From an uncultured Verrucomicrobiota bacterium (lineage in GTDB: Bacteria; Verrucomicrobiota; Verrucomicrobiia; Verrucomicrobiales; Verrucomicrobiaceae), in NCBI GenBank assembly GCA_903838675.1, contig CAILZI010000217.1:1-32679 (forward strand): a DNA stretch of 32,679 nt, written 5' to 3'. This document shows positions 1 through 8,132 of the stretch, in pieces. The notes under the pieces were generated by a model, which was given only the letters and a program-made list of their open reading frames with translations, was not told where the DNA came from and made no database searches. The position numbers were made by a program, and so were the translations under genes. Within the stretch, counting starts at the first letter, position 1, and each line of letters opens with the position of its first letter.

Positions 1-2
1 AC

Positions 3-131
3 CCCCTCACACCCGATCTCATCAACATGCCTCCGCCCGGCTACTACTACGGCGGCCAGCCCCCACCCCCCCAGTACCGCGACCGCCCACCCCCCGGCGG
101 CGGCGGCTTCTTCGATCGCTTCTTCCGCTGA
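3..131 (+). CDS. C-terminal end of a Pro/Gly-rich protein (partial)
   Basis: An open frame enters from the left edge and stops at TGA 129-131. The visible tail is rich in Pro, Gly and Tyr (PPPGYYYGG, then QPPPPQYRDRPPP) and ends GGGGFFDRFFR. Such low-complexity tails are common at the ends of membrane or envelope-associated proteins, but the functional part lies outside the window, so no function can be given. The codons fit the neighbourhood. The minus-strand frame over the same bases looks like a shadow of the Pro/Gly codons. Confidence 0.6.
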   Translation, partial: PLTPDLINMPPPGYYYGGQPPPPQYRDRPPPGGGGFFDRFFR

Positions 132-304
132 TGCTTTCTCTTCTTTCCCCAGCGCTCCCTCACCACCCCGGCCCCTGCATAGGCCATATGGGTCGCATAG
201 GCCCTGGAAGACCTATCCCAAACCGCCCCCCTCAGCCCCCACAGTAAACATACCAGCATCTAGCATTCGTCATTCATCATTCTGGTTTCGTCATTCCCTC
301 GCTC
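132..304. other. Intergenic region with short direct repeats
   Basis: This non-coding gap holds two copies of GCATAGG (177-183 and 195-201). Immediately before the next start codon are two copies of the 10-mer TTCGTCATTC (266-275 and 287-296). No convincing promoter or terminator hairpin was found. Their role is unknown. Confidence 0.4.
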
Positions 305-2365
305 ATGCTCCGCACCCTCCTCACCGCTCTTCTAACTCGCTGCCGCCGCCTCCCGCGCTGGTTCCGTTTCATCAGCGGTGCGTGCGCAGTGCTCGTGCTC
401 ATCGGCCTCACCACCTTCGGCCTCATCTGGCACCACTACGCCAGCCTCGCCGCCACATTTGACATGGCCGCCCTCACTCGCGGCCAGAATGAAACCCTCA
501 TCAAAGGGGCCAAAGGCGAGCCCATCGGCAGCGCCAGCGACATCGAGCGCGAGATCGTCACCCTCAATGACGTCCCCATCACCCTCGTCCAGGCCATCAT
601 CGCCACCGAAGACGCCCGCTTCTTTTCCCACCCCGGCTTCGACTTCGTCGGTCTCAGCCGCGCTGCGTTGAAAAACTTCACCTCACGCGGCATCCGCCAG
701 GGCGGCAGCACCATCACCCAGCAGCTCGCCCGCAATGCCTTCGGCCTTCAGGGCCGCAGCTACGAGCGCAAGCTCACCGAGATCTTCCTCTCCATGCGCA
801 TCGAGCGCGAATACACCAAGGAGCAGATCCTCACCCATTACCTCAACCGCATCTACCTCGGCACCGGTTGCAGCGGCGTCGGTGCCGCAGCGCGCTGCTA
901 CTTTGGCAAAGACGTTCACGACATCTCCCTCGTCGAGTCCGCCACCCTCGCCGGCATCATCAAGGCCCCCGTCGCCTTCTCCCCCATCACCCAGCCTGCC
1001 CTCGCCAAACAAAAGCGCGATCTCACCCTCCAGCGCATGGCCGAGACCGGCAGCATCACCGAGGCCGAGGCTACCGCCGCCCGCGCCCTGCCCGTCGTCA
1101 TCCGGCATGACAAAAACCGCGTCCGCACCGGCTACATGCTCGCCGCCGCTCGCGCCGAATTTCAGCGCCTCGGCTTCAAGCCCGGCAACCCGCCTGAGAT
1201 GTCCATGACCCTGCGCCTCGACTGGCAGCACCGTCTCGACGTTCTCGTACGCCAGCACCTCGACACCGTGGCCCCCAAGGACAAAGACCTCCAGGGTGCC
1301 GTCATCGTCTTGGACAACAACACCGGCGCCATCGTCGCCATGCAGGGCGGGCGCGACTTCACCACCAGCCCCTTCAATCGCGCGCTCGAAGGCGTCCGCC
1401 CTCCCGGCACCGCCTTTCTCCCTCTCGTCTATGCCGCCGCACTCACCGCGCAGCCAGACGTCACCGACGCACCCCAGATCGACGGCCCGCTCGACAACAA
1501 GCAGGCCATGATCGGCGGACTCACCGGCACCCTCGGCGAGTGGGGCGCTGCCGATGGCGAGCCCATCGCCTACACCGGCGGCACCATCACCCCCATGGAG
1601 TCCCTCCTCGAAAACCGCACCGCCGCCACCGTGCGCCTCAGTTATCAGGTCGGGCTCGATCCCCTCCGCTCCGCCCTCAACCGCTGCGGCTTCACCACCC
1701 CTCTGCGTACCGAAGCCGCCTTCACTTTGGGTCAAAGCCCCCTGCGCCTCATCGAGATCGCCCGCGCCTTCACCGCCATCGCCAATGACGGCCGCCAGTG
1801 CGCCGCCCCGCACCTTCTCCTCACCCCCATCATCCGCAGCACCGAAGTCTTCTCACCTGCCGCCGTCGCCCATGTGCGCGATACCCTCATCACCGGCATG
1901 GAGCGCCCCGAATATCGCAAGCCCCTCATCGCCCACGGCCTCGCCAACAAAAGCATCGCCGGCTACGGCGGCATCACCTACGACCGCACCGACGCCTGGT
2001 TCATCGGCTCAGATCGCTCTCTCACCTGCCTCGTCTGGATCGGGCATGACAAAGACATCCCCATCAGCGCCAAAACCACCGCCGCCACCGCCGCGCTTCC
2101 CCTGTGGGCCTCCGTCTTCGCCATGGTCACCGAAGGCAAACCCAAAGGCTGGGACGCCAAAGACCCCGCCTCCCAGCTCCTCGTCACCCCCCCGCGCGCT
2201 CTCTTCGTCGAAGGCGAATCCCGCGTCATCCCCGTCACCCCCGTATCCAGCGTCGTCCTCGGCAACGACCCCTACCAAAGCACCAGCGCCCCCGGCGGAG
2301 CCCCTGTCGCCATTCCCATCCCTCAAAGCGACCCCGTCCCCAAAGCCATCCCTGTCCGCCGATAG
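305..2365 (+). CDS. GT51 peptidoglycan glycosyltransferase with degenerate transpeptidase domain (class A PBP-like)
   Basis: This is a 686-residue inner-membrane protein with one N-terminal anchor (about 22-42). The GT51 domain (about 75-250) has the family motifs intact: EDARFFSHPG with catalytic Glu102, GGSTITQQ (133-140), RKLTEI and ILTHYLNRIYLGTG. It should polymerise lipid II into glycan strands in the periplasm. The following penicillin-binding fold (about 330-615) is recognisable from RPPGTAFLP, GTITPMESLLENRTAATVRL and DAWFIG. However, the three transpeptidase motifs are altered: SxxK reads TAFL (369-372), SxN reads NRT (437-439) and KTG reads YGG (554-556). Cross-linking activity is therefore not expected. 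The tail (about 640-686) is Pro-rich. The ATG at 305 is the only start in front of the anchor. Confidence 0.9.
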   Translation: MLRTLLTALLTRCRRLPRWFRFISGACAVLVLIGLTTFGLIWHHYASLAATFDMAALTRGQNETLIKGAKGEPIGSASDIEREIVTLNDVPITLVQAIIATEDARFFSHPGFDFVGLSRAALKNFTSRGIRQGGSTITQQLARNAFGLQGRSYERKLTEIFLSMRIEREYTKEQILTHYLNRIYLGTGCSGVGAAARCYFGKDVHDISLVESATLAGIIKAPVAFSPITQPALAKQKRDLTLQRMAETGSITEAEATAARALPVVIRHDKNRVRTGYMLAAARAEFQRLGFKPGNPPEMSMTLRLDWQHRLDVLVRQHLDTVAPKDKDLQGAVIVLDNNTGAIVAMQGGRDFTTSPFNRALEGVRPPGTAFLPLVYAAALTAQPDVTDAPQIDGPLDNKQAMIGGLTGTLGEWGAADGEPIAYTGGTITPMESLLENRTAATVRLSYQVGLDPLRSALNRCGFTTPLRTEAAFTLGQSPLRLIEIARAFTAIANDGRQCAAPHLLLTPIIRSTEVFSPAAVAHVRDTLITGMERPEYRKPLIAHGLANKSIAGYGGITYDRTDAWFIGSDRSLTCLVWIGHDKDIPISAKTTAATAALPLWASVFAMVTEGKPKGWDAKDPASQLLVTPPRALFVEGESRVIPVTPVSSVVLGNDPYQSTSAPGGAPVAIPIPQSDPVPKAIPVRR

Positions 2366-2479
2366 GTCACATCGTCCTCGATCCTGCCGCTCCACAAAGC
2401 CCCCACTGCTCCGCACTCCAGATCGTCCTCGTCCTCCTACTCATCCTCGATCCTTCCGCAAAGCACCCGCCCAACCACG

Positions 2480-2710
2480 ATGATGTCCAACGCGCTGGCA
2501 CAAATCTTCATCCTGTTCATTCTCGGCCTGCTCCTCACCTTCAACGCCTGGCGCTCATGGACTCGGCAACAGTTCACCTATCGCAGCAAACGCTACCGCC
2601 GCGATGACAACCCGTTCAATTTTTGGTTCCTCTTAACCGTGAACATCCTCATCGCTGCCCTGTTAATATTCATAGGCATCGACTTCAGCAACTCACTGCT
2701 CCGCCCCTGA
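2480..2710 (+). CDS. Small two-TM membrane protein, copy 1
   Basis: This 76-residue protein of unknown function has two predicted membrane helices (about 7-24 and 48-68). They are separated by a basic loop with the signature FTYRSKRYRRDDNPFNFW. It is closely related to the protein at 3050-3289: both start MMSN, share the loop motif (YRxKRxRR then PFxFW) and have the same helix arrangement. The DNA immediately before both start codons is also alike, so the pair looks like a tandem duplication. A second ATG follows directly (2483). It lies 114 bases downstream of the GT51 gene on the same strand and could be cotranscribed. Confidence 0.7.
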   Translation: MMSNALAQIFILFILGLLLTFNAWRSWTRQQFTYRSKRYRRDDNPFNFWFLLTVNILIAALLIFIGIDFSNSLLRP

Positions 2711-3049
2711 CCATTGCGCCAAGGCCCTGCTCCCATATTCATGGCGGAGTGAGGCAGTCTTGAGCACGACCTGCAAACCCTCTCCGAATTCAATGAATGC
2801 TGCTTGGAGCCCGACGAATGCGCACAGCGAGTCAAAATGGCCGGAGCACTGCCGCGAAAGACTCCGACCATTCTGACCCACGCGTCCTTCGTGGATTCAT
2901 CGAAGAACGGATTCCTTCATTTGCCATTGATTTACTGCGTTCACCCTTCGGGCTCCCGATGGTCGTCTGTCTCGCTACGCTCGGCGCTTCCATCCGTTTG
3001 CGCGCAAAGATCCGCTGATAAAAAAATCAGCCTCACCTGTTCAACCACC
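2711..3049. other. Intergenic region between duplicated small genes
   Basis: I see no gene here. A frame open from 2804 runs into the next gene, but its first 82 codons have no protein-like character. The stretch around 2940-3000 contains CGCTACG (2973-2979), the complement of the core of the palindromes at 3588 and 16425. The region probably holds the duplication boundary. Confidence 0.4.
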
Positions 3050-3289
3050 ATGATGTCCAATGAACTGGCAGGCATTTTCAGCCTCTTCATTTTCGGCCTG
3101 ATCTTCACCTTCGTCTCCTGGCGGTCATTGACTCAGAATGAAATCACCTATCGCGGCAAACGCTGCCGCCGCGAAGACAGCCCCTTCGACTTTTGGGTTT
3201 ACACAACCTTGGTCACCCTGTGCGCTGTTCTGTTAATCCTCGGTGGAATCGGCTTCAGCATCTTTTACCTTCTCTCCTCGTGGCGGTGA
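3050..3289 (+). CDS. Small two-TM membrane protein, copy 2
   Basis: This 79-residue protein is a paralogue of the one at 2480-2710. It has helix 1 at about 6-23, a loop with ITYRGKRCRREDSPFDFW, and helix 2 at about 49-74. The start at 3050 is chosen because MMSN and the preceding bases (CAACCACCATGATGTCCAA) match the start of copy 1. The frame extends upstream to 2804, but that part is not conserved with copy 1. Function unknown. The arginine-rich loop next to membrane helices is the only distinctive feature. Confidence 0.7.
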   Translation: MMSNELAGIFSLFIFGLIFTFVSWRSLTQNEITYRGKRCRREDSPFDFWVYTTLVTLCAVLLILGGIGFSIFYLLSSWR

Positions 3290-3710
3290 AATCTTCTCCC
3301 CGCATGCACAGCATTGAGGCCGTGCGTATGGCGATTTCCGAAACTCATTTCCGAAAAGCGAATCTGGGGCCGCACAGCGGCGCTTGGTGGACCAATCGCC
3401 CTGCCAGCGCTGGTAGGAGGGCTGTCCCCAGCCCGCCGCCGCCGAAGACCACGACTTTCGAGCAAGGGACGGCCTGCTAACAGAAATGAGTTTTGGAAAC
3501 TGCTATAATGCAGATTGGGCATTCCTCCATCCGTCTCCCCACATGCACCCAGCCTTGACCACGGCTGCGTTGTGGCGGTTCATCTGACAGCGCGTAGCGC
3601 TGACACAACAGTAGTCGGGGGCCAGTCCACGGATATGGATAACCCGCACCCACAAGTCCAGTGGAACCGCGTAGTGGTGGCACAAACCTTCACCTGTCTC
3701 CATTCCCCCC
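3290..3710. other. Intergenic region with palindrome; no gene seen
   Basis: This 421-base gap lies between convergent genes. It contains a segment with a small self-complementary GCTGTCCCCAGC (near 3422) followed by a CCGCCGCCGCCG run, and the perfect hairpin at 3588-3602. Short frames here have no recognisable protein features. Either hairpin could help end transcription from the two converging genes, but neither is followed by a T run. Confidence 0.4.
3588..3602. repeat. Palindrome CAGCGC-GTA-GCGCTG
   Basis: This is a perfect 6-bp stem with a 3-base loop in non-coding DNA. Its core CGTAGCG is shared with the hairpin at 16425-16441, which suggests a family of small intergenic palindromes. 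Confidence 0.5.
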
Positions 3711-6656
3711 TCACTCCAGCTCCTTCTCAAACTCCACCAGCGCCTCACGCAGCCGCGCGATTTCATCCGTCACCACCGCGAGGACTTTCCCCGCCTGCAG
3801 AAGATTGCCATCCCGCGTGCATTGAGTCAGCGCACAAACGGCGTTGAATGCCGGCGTGGCCGCGTAATTGCCCACCAGTCCCTGCAGGGAATGGGCGGCG
3901 TGATGCAAGGCTTCAGCATCAAGTTCATGCAGTGCCAGGCAGGCATTGCCAAGCATCGGCTGCGACTCCTCACAAAACAGCCGGATCAACTCCAGCATCA
4001 GCGGGCCATCGCCAATGTTGTCGGAGAAAGTGGCGGCGTCGAAAACGGGGGCATCACACGCAGAGCCGAAGGGCAGGGGCTCGGCATTGTGGGCTTGGCT
4101 GAGCTCGGCATACTTTTCCAGCAGTGGATAAAGCTCCGCCGAATGAATCGGTTTGGCAATGTAGTCATCCATCCCTGCGGCAAGACAATGCTCACGGTCA
4201 CCTTTCATGGCATTGGCCGTCATGGCGATGATGGGCACGTGCCTGCCCGTGCCGATTTCATTTTGGCGAATAACTTTGGTGGTTTCCAGCCCGTTCATCT
4301 CGGGCATCTGGATGTCCATGAGGATCGCGTCGAAGGACTGGGTTGATAGAATCGTCAATGCTTCACGGCCGTTGTTTGCCAGCGTGACCTGATGCCCCCG
4401 ATCCTCCAGCAGCTTGATGGCGACGAGCTGATTCACCCTGCCATCCTCTGCGAGCAGCAGTTTCATCGGGGCCGCGCTCTGCACTCCGGGCGTTTCCAGT
4501 GCAGTGCCGGTTTTGTCATCCGCAATCAGTCCCCCCATCACCCGGCTGATCGTATCAAAGAGATCCGAATGCTTCACCGGTTTGGTCAGGCAGCGCTCAT
4601 AGCCCAGGTCTTCATCACCGATCTGGGCGGTCAGGTTGCCTCCAGAGGATAGGATCAGGATCTTGGGCGCAGCGCTGCTCAAACGCTGCTTGAGCTGGCG
4701 GCAAACTTCTGCGCCATCCATCTCAGGCATCATAAAGTCGAGCAGTATGAGCGGGATGGGGGCGCCATCGGCATGGGACTGCTCCAGGATTTTCAAAGCC
4801 TCGGAACCGCTGGCGGCTAGGACCGGTCGCAGCTCCCAGGACTTGAGCATTTCCTCAAGAATCATGCGGTTCGTCGCATTGTCGTCCACCACCAGCACCT
4901 GGAAATCGCGCAGTTCATCCGGCAGCAACCGCGATGCATGCGGCTTCTGGGTGTCCAGTTCAAAATGTGCGGTGAAGTGAAAGACGCTGCCCTTGCCCGG
5001 CTCGCTCTCCAGCCACATGCGCCCGTTCATGAGCTCAACAAGCTGTTTGGAAATGGCCAGACCCAGACCGGTCCCGCCGAAACGGCGCGTCGTGGAGCTT
5101 TCCGCCTGCGTGAAGGATTCAAACACCTGCGCCTGCTTGTCTTTGGCGATGCCGATGCCCGTGTCTGACACCTGCACATGCAGCGTCACCTGATCCTCCG
5201 TCCGGCTCTCCACGCACAGCTCCACCACGATTTCACCACGGGGGGTGAACTTGATGGCATTGCCCACCAGGTTCATGATGATTTGCCGCAGTCGGCTGAT
5301 GTCGCCGATCAGGCAGTCGGGCACATCAGGTTTCACGTGATAGGCCAGCTCCAGATCCTTCTCCGCCGAGCGGATCGCCAGGGTTTGCAGAGTGTCGCCG
5401 ACGGCGTCACGCAGATCAAACTCATGCTTGTCCAGGTCCAGCTTGCCCGCTTCGATCTTGGAGAAATCCAGGATGTCATTGAGCACCGTCATCAAGGAGT
5501 CGGCCGACTGACGCACGAGGTTCAGATAACCTCGCTGGTCGCCGGTCATCCGCGTGTTCAGCAGCAGCTCCGTCATGCCGATGACTCCGTTCATCGGCGT
5601 GCGAATCTCATGGCTCATGTTCGCCAGGAAGGTGCTCTTGGCCCGGTTCGCCGCCTCGGCCGCCTCACGCGCCATGCGCAGTTCGTCTTCGATGTGAATG
5701 CGCTGGGTGATGTTTCGCGCCGCCGCATAGATTGCCGTTTTGGCGGCATTGGGCGCGGCAGTCCATTCGATCCATCGGTAGCTCCCGTCATGATGCTGAT
5801 AACGGTTGATGAAATTGACCAGGTTCTGCCCGGCCTCCAGTCGCTCGACCGCCGCCACAGTTTTGGGCCGGTCCTCGGGATGCACGAATTCGAGGAAGGG
5901 CTTGCCCAGCATCTCTTTCTCTGTGTAGCCCAGCGTGGTGCAGAAGGCTGGATTGATGCGCTTGAAGAAACCGTCCATGCCCGCGATGCAGAGCATGTCC
6001 AGCGCCACCTGAAAGAAGGGGCCCAGACCGCTGCTGGCCTCCTCGGCCTCACGCTTGGCGCGCACGAGTTCGTCCTCCACCCGCTCACGCAGGGCCAGTT
6101 GCTGCACCAGTTCCAGCTTGGTCTGCTGCAGCTCCGCCATGGATTGCTCCAGCAGCGCCTTCTGCGAGGCCAGTGCAGCGTTGGCTTTGTACAAGGCCTC
6201 CTCGGTCTCCTTGAGCGCCGTGATGTCTTTGGAGATGCCGCAGGTGCCGATGATGCCGCCATCGGCGTCGCGCAGCGGTATCTTCGTCACCAGCGCCCAG
6301 CCCGTGCGGCCGTCCAGCAAACGCTTTTTCTCCTCTTTGCCGGTGATGGATTTGCCCAGCCGCATCAGTTCCTGCTCATCCTCCTCCGCGGCCTGGGCCA
6401 GTGAATGCTCGAAGAAATCGAAGTCCGTTTTACCGATCACCTCCGCCGGTTCCACGGCTCCCAGGTACTCGGCCTCAGACCGGCTCACGAGCACAAACGC
6501 CCCCTGCTTGTCTTTGAAGTAGATCCGGTCAGGAATGTAATCCAGCAGGCAGCTGAGCAGTTTGTAGTGCTCTTCTATGCTGCTTAAACTCGGCGCACTT
6601 AAAGCCTGGGTGGCTTTTTCCGCCGGTGCATGGGCTGGCTTCGCGACGTCAGGCAT
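3711..6656 (-). CDS. Hybrid sensor histidine kinase (PAS-PAS-HisKA-HATPase-REC-REC-HPt)
   Basis: This 981-residue protein holds a complete multistep phosphorelay and no membrane segment, so it is probably cytoplasmic. Domains in order: PAS 1 (about 30-145), a coiled-coil linker (about 150-205), PAS 2 with PAC (about 210-320), HisKA with NMSHEIRTPMNG (phospho-His349), and HATPase_c with the N-box around Asn462 and later GGTGLGLAI. REC 1 has acidic DD at 591-592, phospho-Asp640 and Lys692. REC 2 has ED at 737-738, Asp781 and Lys835. The C-terminal HPt has HSLQGLVGNYAA (His922). ATG 6654-6656 is chosen because the PAS domain follows soon after and the longer frame (to 7151) would run antisense through the ATPase gene. 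It is divergent from the ATPase/TPR pair with 156 bases between. No separate DNA-binding regulator lies nearby, so its output partner is unknown. Confidence 0.9.
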   Translation of the reverse strand: MPDVAKPAHAPAEKATQALSAPSLSSIEEHYKLLSCLLDYIPDRIYFKDKQGAFVLVSRSEAEYLGAVEPAEVIGKTDFDFFEHSLAQAAEEDEQELMRLGKSITGKEEKKRLLDGRTGWALVTKIPLRDADGGIIGTCGISKDITALKETEEALYKANAALASQKALLEQSMAELQQTKLELVQQLALRERVEDELVRAKREAEEASSGLGPFFQVALDMLCIAGMDGFFKRINPAFCTTLGYTEKEMLGKPFLEFVHPEDRPKTVAAVERLEAGQNLVNFINRYQHHDGSYRWIEWTAAPNAAKTAIYAAARNITQRIHIEDELRMAREAAEAANRAKSTFLANMSHEIRTPMNGVIGMTELLLNTRMTGDQRGYLNLVRQSADSLMTVLNDILDFSKIEAGKLDLDKHEFDLRDAVGDTLQTLAIRSAEKDLELAYHVKPDVPDCLIGDISRLRQIIMNLVGNAIKFTPRGEIVVELCVESRTEDQVTLHVQVSDTGIGIAKDKQAQVFESFTQAESSTTRRFGGTGLGLAISKQLVELMNGRMWLESEPGKGSVFHFTAHFELDTQKPHASRLLPDELRDFQVLVVDDNATNRMILEEMLKSWELRPVLAASGSEALKILEQSHADGAPIPLILLDFMMPEMDGAEVCRQLKQRLSSAAPKILILSSGGNLTAQIGDEDLGYERCLTKPVKHSDLFDTISRVMGGLIADDKTGTALETPGVQSAAPMKLLLAEDGRVNQLVAIKLLEDRGHQVTLANNGREALTILSTQSFDAILMDIQMPEMNGLETTKVIRQNEIGTGRHVPIIAMTANAMKGDREHCLAAGMDDYIAKPIHSAELYPLLEKYAELSQAHNAEPLPFGSACDAPVFDAATFSDNIGDGPLMLELIRLFCEESQPMLGNACLALHELDAEALHHAAHSLQGLVGNYAATPAFNAVCALTQCTRDGNLLQAGKVLAVVTDEIARLREALVEFEKELE

Positions 6657-6812
6657 TAGCAACCTATTAAGCGCCTTCAGCAAAAATGGCAAGGATTGCC
6701 TGCTTGCTGGCGGTCTCAAAAGCAAACCCGCAGTTGCCTCCTGGGCGGCCTGAGATACAAGTTTCAGATTGTTTGCCCCTGCCGTATTGATCTCGGCCAT
6801 ACCAACGTCTGC

Positions 6813-8132
6813 ATGAGCGACTCTCTCAAACGCATCTACAACGCCTTCGACCCCGCGCCGCTTCACAAAGGGCAGCAGGATCTCTACATCGACCTTGATG
6901 ATGTGCGTGGACACAGCGGCACCGTGGCGCGCTTGCGGCAGAAGATCTCTTTTTCCCAAGGACCCTGCTGCCAGGTGCTTTCCGGGCACCGTGGCTGTGG
7001 CAAGAGTACCGAACTCTGGCAGTTGCGCCAAAGCCTGGAAAAGGAAAGTGCCGATGGTCAGCCCTTTTTCGTGGTGCAGGTGCAGGCAGAGCAGGAACTT
7101 GACAGCAACGACATCGACTTCCCCGAAGTCCTCGTCGCCATCATCCGCCAAATCGCCACGCAGTTTCGCGAACGGCTCAATATTAGACTCGAGCCTGGGT
7201 ACTTCAAAGGTCGCCTTCAGCGCCTCAAAGAGCTGGCCCTCACGGAAATCGAATTCGATGGCATTGATCTCGAAGCGGGCATGGCATCGCTCTCAGGCAC
7301 TCTACGTGGCAGCCCGGAAGCCCGCCGCAAGGTCCGTGCTGCCTTGGAGCCGGACACCGGCAACTGGATGACTGCCGCCAACGAGGTCATCGGCGATGCC
7401 GTGAGCAGACTACAGCGGAATGGCTATCGGGGCCTCGTCGTCATTGTGGATGACCTCGACAAAATGATCACGCGTCCGCATGAGAAGGCGGGATGCCTCA
7501 CCACGGAGTATCTCTTCATCCACCGCGCGGCACAGCTCACCGGCTTTCAGTGTCATGTGATCTACACACTTCCCATCGAGCTGGCCTACTCGCATCACGA
7601 ATCCAACATACGCCGCCTCTACAGTGGCCATCTGCCCGTGGTGCCCATGACCAAGATTCAGACGCCGCCGCCCCAGTTCGAACGGCATCCTCCCGGTTAC
7701 GCCAAGTTCCATGACATCATCGCTGCCCGCCTTCAAAAGATCAGCGTCGGTGAAGAGATGCTCTTTGAATCTGACTCCGTGCGTGATGATCTCATCGCGC
7801 TCACTGGCGGCCAGCCAACGGAGTTGATGAGCTTTATCCGCGAGTCCATTGTCACGGAAGGATTGCCCATCGGTGAAAAAGGCGTGCGCCGCTGCCGCTT
7901 CGAAATGATGCGCAGCTATCGCCGTCAGCTGCGTTCCGACCACTGGCCTCTCATCGACGAGGTTCGGCGCACGGGTCTGCTTGTCTGCACGGAAGCCAAT
8001 GAAAAGGCCTTCCGCCAGCTGCTCGACAGTCGCGCCCTGCTCCTTTACCGGAATGATGTGGAATGGTATGGGGTGAATCCTGCCATTGAAGAACTGGAAG
8101 CGCCCGAGCCTCCGCCACCTGCCCAGTCATGA
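6813..8132 (+). CDS. P-loop ATPase, first gene of a two-gene ATPase/TPR module
   Basis: This 439-residue soluble protein has a Walker A GHRGCGKST (58-66) and a Walker B ending VVIVDDLDK (about 209-217). A sensor-like strand IYTLPIELAYS follows, and a C-terminal winged-helix-like region (about 370-430). Overall it resembles AAA/STAND-type NTPases that act as molecular switches, but I do not recognise a named family. The start at 6813 gives MSDSLKRIYNAFDP; the frame upstream to 6696 has no protein character. The stop overlaps the next start as ATGA (8129-8132), indicating translational coupling with the TPR protein. The tail is Pro-rich (EAPEPPPPAQS). Confidence 0.8.
   Translation: MSDSLKRIYNAFDPAPLHKGQQDLYIDLDDVRGHSGTVARLRQKISFSQGPCCQVLSGHRGCGKSTELWQLRQSLEKESADGQPFFVVQVQAEQELDSNDIDFPEVLVAIIRQIATQFRERLNIRLEPGYFKGRLQRLKELALTEIEFDGIDLEAGMASLSGTLRGSPEARRKVRAALEPDTGNWMTAANEVIGDAVSRLQRNGYRGLVVIVDDLDKMITRPHEKAGCLTTEYLFIHRAAQLTGFQCHVIYTLPIELAYSHHESNIRRLYSGHLPVVPMTKIQTPPPQFERHPPGYAKFHDIIAARLQKISVGEEMLFESDSVRDDLIALTGGQPTELMSFIRESIVTEGLPIGEKGVRRCRFEMMRSYRRQLRSDHWPLIDEVRRTGLLVCTEANEKAFRQLLDSRALLLYRNDVEWYGVNPAIEELEAPEPPPPAQS

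Noticed and set aside
683..1813. Long minus-strand frame of 376 codons under the GT51 gene
   Set aside because: Gly/Ala/Glu-biased translation is typical of the antisense of GC-rich coding DNA; the plus-strand gene has clear family motifs.
2804..3049. 82-codon extension upstream of the second small membrane protein
   Set aside because: Not matched in the paralogue; the MMSN start and preceding bases agree between the copies.
5178..6404. Plus-strand frame of 408 codons inside the histidine kinase gene
   Set aside because: Antisense shadow; low-complexity His/Gln/Leu-rich translation.
6657..7151. N-terminal extension of the histidine kinase frame by 165 codons
   Set aside because: It runs antisense through the ATPase gene and its divergent promoter region, and has no domain; the PAS domain begins soon after the ATG at 6656.
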